From Odobenus rosmarus divergens (Eukaryota > Chordata > Mammalia > Carnivora > Odobenidae): a DNA stretch of 64,000 nt. This document shows, piece after piece, positions 56,959-64,000 of the stretch (its first letter is position 1; each line of letters starts with the position of its first letter). The translations under genes were made by a program, and so were the position numbers. A model generated the notes under the pieces. It saw only the letters and a program-made list of their open reading frames with translations, made no database searches and was not told the origin of the DNA. Location: assembly GCF_000321225.1 (NCBI RefSeq), contig NW_004450478.1, positions 478,903 through 542,902 on the forward strand, written 5' to 3'.

Positions 56959-58416
56959 GAAAGAATCAGGGAGTTAAGATGGCAGAGTAGTAGGACCCTA
57001 GGCCTGCCTCATCCCTCAAACACAGCCAGAGAAATAACAAATCACTCTGAACACCCAAGAAATCAATCTGAGGAATGAGAGAACAAAGTGCACAACTAGA
57101 GGGAGAGAAGAGGCAACATCATGGGAGGTAGAAGGTGTGGATATGTGATTTGGGGGAGAAAAGGATCATGGGTGCTGTGGAGGGGAGGGAGCCCTGATCA
57201 GAGAGAGAGGGAGAGTGGGAGTAAGCGAGTGCATGCAGCACACAGGGGATCACAAGAAAAACACTTCCTCAAAAACCATTGCCTGGGAAAATGAGAGGGG
57301 CTGATTATTGTGAGTTTTTACAACCAGCAGAACTCAAAAGACTATAGAGTTTAGAAGTCTATGCTGTGTCTAGTGTGGAACCCGGCAGCCACTGCGATGC
57401 ACCTGTGGAGAAGGAGGGCCGAGGCCGGGGAGCAGTGGGAGCTATCTGAGGATCCCCTGGGACACACTGGGAGAGACATTTACCTCTTCTTGGAGTGCAT
57501 CTGGGGGAGGTGGCATGGCCTCTCCAGGGACAAAAGAGTCCGTGGAGACTATTGCTCTCCCCTACCCCTTAAGCACAGGGGCAGAGACACCTGCTGAGGG
57601 TGGCTAACCTGGACTCAGGCTTTTTGCTGTGCTTCACTCTAAATTCCAAGCCCCTGCACGTTGGTGTGACCAACAGGACACTTCTGGGACAAACCAGCAC
57701 CAGCCCAGTGTGGCAAGATCCCCAGAGTACCAGTGAGGATCCATGCCATGCCAGGTTCCTAAAGGGATCTGAGGGATGTCTGGGACACACTAGGGGAAGT
57801 TGGTTGCTCTTCTGTGAGGGCTTTCCAGATGGCAGTAGAAACGAACTCCCCTCTCCAGGGAGGTGGGGGAGGGCTTGCATTATTTTTCTCCCCCACCCAT
57901 CAGCACAGACTGACTTCAGTGAGCAGCACAGCTCCAATAGTGGAGGCCAGAGCTACTTACACCAAACCCCACCCCTCTGCACTGTGCAGGTGCTTCTTTA
58001 CAGGGCAAGTGTGCTGGAAAGTCAGAGCAGCGGCCCCTCCCCTGGAAGGCCAGCACAAACCCCTGCATACACCAGGTTTACTGACCAAAGAGTGCTGCAA
58101 AGCTTCAGCTCTAGTGGAAATAAGATCAGGCCTCTTTTAACAAGCAGACCAGAGCACACCTAGTTAAAACTCACCACATTCTGGACAAGATCCAAACACT
58201 CTCCCCTGCAGGCAAGGAGAAGCTCTGCAGAGGATTGACCTGAGGGAAAGAGCAGCCAAAACACAGCAGCAGAGTGCACACAGCATACTCCAGAAACCCT
58301 TTCTGAAGCACCAGACCCTGGACAATATATGACCTCTTCTTAATAAAGCCGTTACTCTCAGGAGCAGGAAATATAACAGGCTTTCCTAACACAGAGAAGA
58401 CAGAGACCTAGACAAA

Positions 58417-59297
58417 ATGCCAAATTGGAGGAATTCATCCCAAAAGAAAGAAGAAGAAAAGGTCATAGCCAGGTATCTAATCAAAACAGATATAAGTAAT
58501 ATACCCAATCCAGAATTTAAAACAAAAATTATAAGGACACTAGCTGGGCTTGAGAAAAGCATAGAAGACACCAGGGAGTCCCTTGCCACAGAGATAAAAG
58601 ACCTAAAAACTAGTCAGGCCCCCCCCCAAAAAAAATGCTATAATTGAAATGTGAAACTGACTGGATGTAATGACCACAAGGATGGATGATGTAGAGGAAC
58701 AAGTAAGTGAAATAAAAGATGAAATTTTGGAAAACAATGAAGTTGACAAGAAGAGGGAAAGAAAAATACTGGACCATGAATGTAGACTTAGGGAATTTAA
58801 CTCCATAAAGTGGATTAACATTTGTATCATGGGAGTTCCAGAAGAAGAAGAGTGGATAAAGGGGGCAGAAGGTTTATTTGAGCAAATTATAGCTGAATAT
58901 TTCCCTAATCTGGGGAAGAAAACAGACATCCGAATCCAGGAGGCACAAAGAACTCCCAACAATCAACAAAAGCAAGCCAACACCAAGACATATTGTAGTA
59001 AAATTTGCAAAATACAGAAGGAAAAAAATTCTAAAAGCAGCAAGGGAAAAGAAATCCCTAGCTTACAAGGAAAGACAAATAAGGTTAGCAGCAGATCTCT
59101 CCACAGAAACTTGGCAGGCCAGAAGAAAGTGATATACTCAGTGTGCTGAATGGGAGAAATATGCAGCCAAGAATACTTTATCCAGCAAGGCTGTCATTCA
59201 GAATAGAAGGAGTGATAACGATTTTCCCAGACAAAAAATAAAGGAGTTTGTGACTACTAAACCAGCCCTGCAAGAAATATTAAAAGGGACTCTTTGA
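58417..59297 (+). pseudogene. LINE-1 ORF1 (RNA-binding protein), frameshifted
   Basis: ORF1 in L1 encodes a trimeric nucleic-acid-binding protein with a coiled coil, an RRM-like domain and a C-terminal domain. Start codon at 58417 (MPNWRNSSQKKEEE). The coiled-coil part reads IARYLIKTDISN ... LAGLEKSIEDTRESL and continues, after frame loss in a C9A8 run at 58619-58635, from 58670 as TRMDDVEEQVSEIKDEI. RRM-like ICIMGVPEEEEWIKGAEGLF follows. Another shift near 58965 leads to the C-terminal RLAADLSTETWQAR region, ending FVTTKPALQEILKGTL and TGA at 59295-59297. At least three frames are needed, so it is inactive. Confidence 0.92.
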
Positions 59298-59370
59298 GTG
59301 GGAAAGAAAGACCAAAAGCAAGAATAACTAGAAAGTAACAGAGAAAATCTCCAGAAACAATGACTTAACA

Positions 59371-61010
59371 GGTAATACAATAGCACTAAATTCATACCAA
59401 CAATCACTCTGAATGTAAACGGACCAAATAGTCCAATCAAAAGACATAAGATGAGGCACCTGAGTTGCGCAGTTGGTTGAGCATCCAACTCTTGGTTTTG
59501 GCTCAGGTCATGATCTCAGGGTTGTGAGATCGAGCCCTGTGTCCAGCTCTTTGCTCAACTCAGAGTCTGCTTCTGCTCCTCCCGCTAGTGCGCTCTTTCT
59601 CTTTCTCTAAAATAAATCAGTCTTTTTTTTTTTTAAAGACATAGGGTATCAGAATGGATTAAAAGACAAGACCCATCTATATACTCCCTATAAGAGACTT
59701 GTTTTAGACATTTTAGACAAAAGGATACTTGCAGTTTGAAAGTGAGGGGATGAAGAACCATTTATCATGCTAATGGATGTCAAAAGAAAACCAGAATAGT
59801 CATACTTATATCAGACAAACTAGATTTTAAACCAAAGACTGTAACAAGAGTTGAAGAAGGGCACTATATCATAATAAAGGGGTCTATCCAATAAGAAGAT
59901 CTAACAACTGTAAATATTTATGCCCCCAACTGGGGAGCACACAAATATGTAAAACAATAACAAACATAAAGGAACTAATTGGTAACAATACAATAATAGT
60001 AGGGGACTTTAACACCCCACTTACATCAATGGACAGATCATCTAAGCAGAAGATCAATAAGGAAACAGTGGCTTTGAATGACTCATTGGACCAGATGGAC
60101 TTAACAGATATGTTCAGAACATATCATCCTAAAACAGCAGAATACACATGGGACATTCTCCAAGATAGATCACATACTGGGTCACAAATCAGGCCTCAAC
60201 AAATAAATATGAAAAGTTTGAGATCATACCATGCATATTTTCTGATCACAACACTATGAAACTTGAAGTCAACCACAAGAAAACATTTGAAAAGATCACA
60301 AATACATGGAGGTTAAAGAACATCCTACTAAAAAATGAAGGGGTCAACCAGGAAACTAAAGAAGAAACAAACAAACAAAAAATACATAGAAACAAATGAA
60401 AATGAAAATATAATAGTCCAAAACCTCTGGGATGCAGTAAAGGTAGTTCTAAGAGGATCTTTTCTTGCAGTACAGGCCTACTTTGAGAAGTAAGAAAAAT
60501 CTCAAACATACAACCTAACTTTACACCTAAGGGAGCACCTTTAAAAGAACAACAAATGAAGCCTAAAGCCAGCAGAAGGGAAATAATAAAGCTTAGAGCA
60601 GAAATAAAGGATATAGAAATAAACAGGAACAACAACAAAAAAAACAGAACAAACCAATGGAACTAGGAGCTGATTCTTTGAAAGAATTAATATAATTGAT
60701 AAATCCCTAACCAGGCTTATCAAAAAGAGAAGGGCCCCAAATAAATAAAATCATGAATGAGAGAGGAGAGATCACAACCAACACCAAAGAAATATAAACA
60801 ATTATAAGAGGATATTATGAAAAATTATATGCCAACAAACTGGGCAATCTGGAAGAAATGGACAAATTCCTAGAAACATACAAATTACCAAAACAAACAG
60901 GAAGAAAGAAAAAATTTGAACACACCAATAACCAGCAAATAAATTGAATCAGTAATCAAAAATCTCCCAGCAAACAAATGTCCAGGGCCAGATGGCTTCC
61001 CAGGGTCGAT
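59371..61010 (+). pseudogene. LINE-1 ORF2 5' part (endonuclease and start of RT)
   Basis: The APE-type endonuclease block VGDFNTPL is at 59999-60022, followed by SSKQKINKETVALNDSLDQM and LTDMFRTYHPKTAEYT (60029-60259 frame). Further on, ENLWDA-, LRG- and NKIRNERGEI-like pieces lie in other frames. PGPDGF, just upstream of the reverse transcriptase core, is at 60982-60999. A SINE interrupts it at 59451-59634, and many shifts and stops are present. No YADD-containing region remains. Confidence 0.88.
59451..59634 (+). mobile_element. Older-subtype CAN SINE inside L1 ORF2
   Basis: GAGGCACCTGAGTTGCGCAG head with CCAACTCTTGGTTTTGGCTC and GGGTTGTGAGATCGAGCCC, then a TC-rich part and an AAAATAAATCAG-T10 tail. 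AAAGACATAAG on the left resembles AAAGACATAGG on the right. The subtype differs from the GTTAAGCATCTGCC type elsewhere. Confidence 0.92.
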
Positions 61011-61059
61011 TTAATATCTAAATATTAAATATAAACAAAATATTTACAGAAAAAACAAT

Positions 61060-62225
61060 GAATAGGCTTTATGACCTCAAATAGCAATGGATTTCTTAAA
61101 AAAGACATGGTGCTAATCAAAAAAAATATGTTGAAACAAATTAATATTAAGAAAAATTAATATACAAAAAGCGTGTTGAAACAAATTAATATTAAGAACT
61201 TAAGTTCATCAAATAATAGCATTGAGAATGATGTCCAGGCAACAGTGTGGGAAAGGTATTTTAATAATGTGTCTAACATACAATTTATATCATTTATAAT
61301 ATATCTTAAACTCCCTCAAATCAATAAGTCATAGAAGTTATACCCACTAGAAATAATGTACAAAGGATATGATCCTTGAAAATCTTTTCACACAAAAAGA
61401 TATTCAAGAGGCCAAATAATGTGAAAATCTGTCCAGTTCATATAGTTATCAAAGAAATGCAAGTTTAAACTTTATGGTGATACCACCACATACCCCCCAG
61501 GTGGTTAAATTAGTAAAATCCAAATGTGGCCAACGATGGAGAACCCAAATTTTCATATATTGCTGGTAGGAATATAAATAGCTTGCATAACTGTTGGTCA
61601 ATATCAGGTAGCATTGAACATATACCTCTATAGCCTAGAAATCCCATCGTAGGTATATACTCAAAGGAAATGCCAAAATAAACATAGAATAATTTGGTAG
61701 AATAGAAGAATCTTTGTAGCAACACCACCTGTAAAAATCAAAGAGGCTATCAATAGTACAATGGAAATTAAATTCTAGGAAATTCACGTAATGGAATGAT
61801 ATATAGCAAATAGAATGAAAGATCCATGTGTGGCAAAAGAGTTGAATCTCATAAACATAATGTTGAGTGAAAGAAGCTAGGCACAAGATAGTATGTTATG
61901 ATTCCATTTATATGAAGGGCAAAACCAGGTAAAACTATTCAGTTCTGTAAGATGTGGTTGTATGTAAGATAGTGGTTATCCTTGGGGGTGGTAGTGGGGG
62001 AAGGAGGCCCTCAGGGTTTTTTTGAGTGATAGGAATGTTCTGTTTGTTTATTTATTTATTTTAAAAGATTTTATTGTTAAGTAATCTCTACATCCAACGT
62101 GGGGCTTGAACTTATAGCCCTGAGATCAGGAGTTGCACGCTCTACCAACAGAGCTATCCAGGCACCCTGGGAATGTTCTGTTTGTTAATGTGAGGGATGA
62201 TTACATAAGTGTGTTCATCTATAAA
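61060..62225 (+). mobile_element. Old LINE-1 ORF2/3' fragment, split by a SINE
   Basis: GATTTCTTAAAAAAGACATGG, ATCAAAGAAATGCAAGTTTAA, GGTGATACCACCACATACC, CATATATTGCTGGTAGGAA, CTATAGCCTAGAAATCCCA and GTTATGATTCCATTTATATG follow the 3' part of an old L1. It resumes after the SINE at 62049-62169. A perfect 25-bp direct repeat lies at 61129 and 61174. Confidence 0.75.
62049..62169 (-). mobile_element. Short CAN SINE variant with perfect 17-bp target duplication
   Basis: AAGTAATCTCTACATCCAACG, GCCCTGAGATCAGGAG and CAGAGCTATCCAGGCACCC on plus. GGAATGTTCTGTTTGTT is identical at 62032-62048 and 62170-62186. Confidence 0.95.
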
Positions 62226-63552
62226 AAATGTATCTTCTCTTTCTCCTCCTCCTCCAACTTCTTCTGTTAGCTAAAATATAATATTGTGTGCAGTATAGAA
62301 GAAAATGCATTTGAGATTTCTTGCAGAGCATTTGGACCTCTGGCACATTATCTGGAAGTTGAATAGTTGGGCTGTAGTGAACTATTTGCTGATCCTTTGG
62401 GATATCAGCTGTGATTGTCTTATGCAATTCAGTTCATTCTCAGAATCACTGCTTTGATTGGTGGCTCGACATTCAAAAATGGATATTAGAGGAGCCATTT
62501 TAAAGCTCTCAATTATTAGCATTACTCAGCTATATAGGATTAAATCTCTCTTTGCTAAATATATTGCTTTTGGGTGGTTCATTGAAAAGTAGTTGCATCA
62601 TGAAGTAACCAAAATTACAACTGAATATATATGAATATGAACCCTAAACAGTTACCTATCATCACTGTATTTTAATTTTTTTAATTATTTGAACAAAACA
62701 GTTTATTAGGTAATTAAAATTGTGCAATCCAGATAAGCAAGATTAAAAAAAAATCTGTGGTCTATATTATATGGAAAACTACTCTGATACTCTATTTCAC
62801 AGTAGGTTTGCAGTGATATGCACATTTCAGTATCATCCTTTATTATACTTTGAAGTGCCTAAACATTGCTAGATTTTGAGCATTCAGTAAGTTTAATAAA
62901 TAAAAAAATATTGAGAGACATACTGCTGTGGTAAGAAAATTTCCTTATACATATACCCATTAACTTGAGTTATGGAGTAATGGACTTTAGTTGGGTTCAA
63001 AGGCAAATCAATGTCATGTAGAATGGGGTAGTAAAAGTGTGCCCCATAAAGCTCTTCTTGAATATCAGCCAAGTCATGGAATATTTGGCTGAATTCCTAG
63101 AGTTTTCTTGCAGAATATAACTTTAGAATTTCTTAAAATGCTCATAAGCACATTTAATGTACATGTTGCCTGTAAACTAGGAAGCTGTAATAACTTTTCA
63201 TTACTCTGATATTCAGAAGCCAGTTGTTATATGCTCCAGTAGCTCGAAATGTTTAAATCAGAAAACAAGTTGAATCTCTTAGCAAACTAAATTGCCCATA
63301 TCTAGAGAATGCACTGACCACAATACAGCTCTGATGGCCAGGGCGGAGGAGTCTGAATGGAACACAGGGGTTACCCAGAGCAGTGAGTGCCTAAACCAAA
63401 AGGTGGCAGATGGAAACTGAATATGTAGACTGAATTTGTTCATCTAATCACGTGGCTTAAACTGGAATGAGGTAGAGCTTGAATCCCGATTTCACCAATA
63501 CGTGAGGCAAGGAGATGCACACGAAGAGAAGATTCTCAAACAGCATAGAAAT
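62226..63552. other. Unassigned stretch, about 1.3 kb
   Basis: Starts with a short CTCCTC patch (62237-62255). Nothing else recognised. Confidence 0.5.
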
Positions 63553-64000
63553 GCTCAGTGAAATAAGTCAATCAGAGAAAGACATGTATCATATGACCTC
63601 ACTGATATGAGGAATTTTTAATCTCAGGAAACAAACCGAGGGTTGATGGAGTGGTGGGGGGTGGGACGGATGGGGTGGCTGGGTGATAGACATCGGGGAG
63701 GGTATGTCCTATGGTGAGCGCTGTGAATTGTGCAAGACTGTTGAATCACAGATCTGTACCTCTGAAACAAATAATGCAATATATGTTAAAAAAAAAAAAG
63801 ATAGCAGGAGGGGAGGAATGAAGGGGGGGAAATCATGAGAGATGATGGACTCTGAGAAACAAACTGAGGGTTCTAGAGGGGAGGGGGGATGGGATGGGTT
63901 AGCCTGGTGATGGGTATTAAAGAGGGCACGTATTGAATGGAGCACTGGGTGTTATACGCAAACAATGAATCATGGAACACTACATCAAAAACAAATGATG
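63553..64000 (+). mobile_element. Young LINE-1 tail running off the window
   Basis: CTCAGTGAAATAAGTCAATC, ATATGACCTCACTGATATGAG, GGGTGATAGACATCGGGGAG, CACAGATCTGTACCTCTGAA, an A12 tract, AGCCTGGTGATGGGTATTAA and CACTGGGTGTTATACGCAAA match the 3' UTR at 840-1330 nearly base for base. It lacks the block AAATCGGAGGGGGAGACGAACC. The end is outside the window. Confidence 0.95.

Larger units (their letters stand above)
56960..61010 (+). mobile_element. LINE-1 with 5' UTR and ORF1 but lacking its 3' half
   Basis: Starts with the L1 5' UTR motif GGGAGTTAAGATGGCAGAG near 56970. A GC-richer UTR of about 1.45 kb with internally repeated modules follows, then ORF1 (58417-59297), a short spacer and ORF2 from about 59371. 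ORF2 stops abruptly after the PGPDGF-coding block near 61003. The rest of the reverse transcriptase, the C-terminal region, the 3' UTR and poly(A) are absent. Because retroposition starts at the 3' end, this structure points to later deletion or rearrangement. Carries an old SINE at 59451. Confidence 0.9.

Noticed and set aside
61129..61198. Spaced repeats suggesting a CRISPR-like array
   Set aside because: Only two copies within a mammalian L1. There is no array and no cas-like context.

Overview
This window looks like ordinary gene-poor, AT-rich nuclear DNA from a carnivoran mammal. The diagnosis rests on about two dozen tRNA-Lys-derived CAN SINEs, recognised by a GGGGCGCCTGGGTGGCTCAG-type head, a TC-rich middle and an (AATAAA)n plus poly(A) tail. 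A lineage-typical LINE-1 3' UTR, with a 3' portion containing CACTGGGTGTTATRCRCAAA, is also present at least seven times. Both repeat types are those I associate with dog-like carnivores (Caniformia), most likely the bear/seal/weasel branch. That placement is from memory of the families, not from a search. I see no intact protein-coding gene, no rRNA or tRNA gene (the tRNA-like parts are SINE heads) and no CRISPR array.

Layout. 1-1.4 kb is the 3' end of a young LINE-1. 2.6-6.2 kb holds older LINE fragments carrying SINEs and a 14-bp-TSD LINE-1 tail. 7.5-9.7 kb is a run of four plus-strand SINEs. 9.2-12.1 kb is an old LINE-1, followed by GA-rich and CA/TA-rich simple repeats. 13-21 kb has SINEs, an ERVL LTR with flanking duplication, two or three MaLR-type LTRs and an old LINE-1. 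24.7-26.9 and 35.1-37.3 kb are two minus-strand copies of one mid-age LINE-1 family. 28.9-30.0 kb has two young LINE-1 tails in a row. 42.5-44.2 kb has two LTRs around another LINE-1 tail. 47.0-48.1 kb holds a probable processed retrocopy between 132/135-bp direct repeats. 51.9-56.8 kb is mostly unannotatable DNA. 57.0-61.0 kb is a LINE-1 with its 5' UTR, a broken ORF1 and the 5' part of ORF2 but no 3' end. The window ends inside another young LINE-1 tail.

No genes work together here; the biology is retrotransposition. Most SINEs have visible target-site duplications, and the old elements are interrupted by younger ones, giving a readable nesting order. The observations most worth checking are the 47-48 kb retrocopy with unusually long flanking repeats, a perfect 18-bp-arm hairpin at 37.4 kb with a second hairpin abutting it, a perfect 24-bp palindrome at 31.2 kb, the 3'-deleted LINE-1 with duplicated 5' UTR modules and long UTR reading frames, and a splice-acceptor-like site before a short hydrophobic reading frame at 45.2 kb. 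None is proof of a new system. Repeat family names are pattern recognition and should be confirmed with a repeat library.
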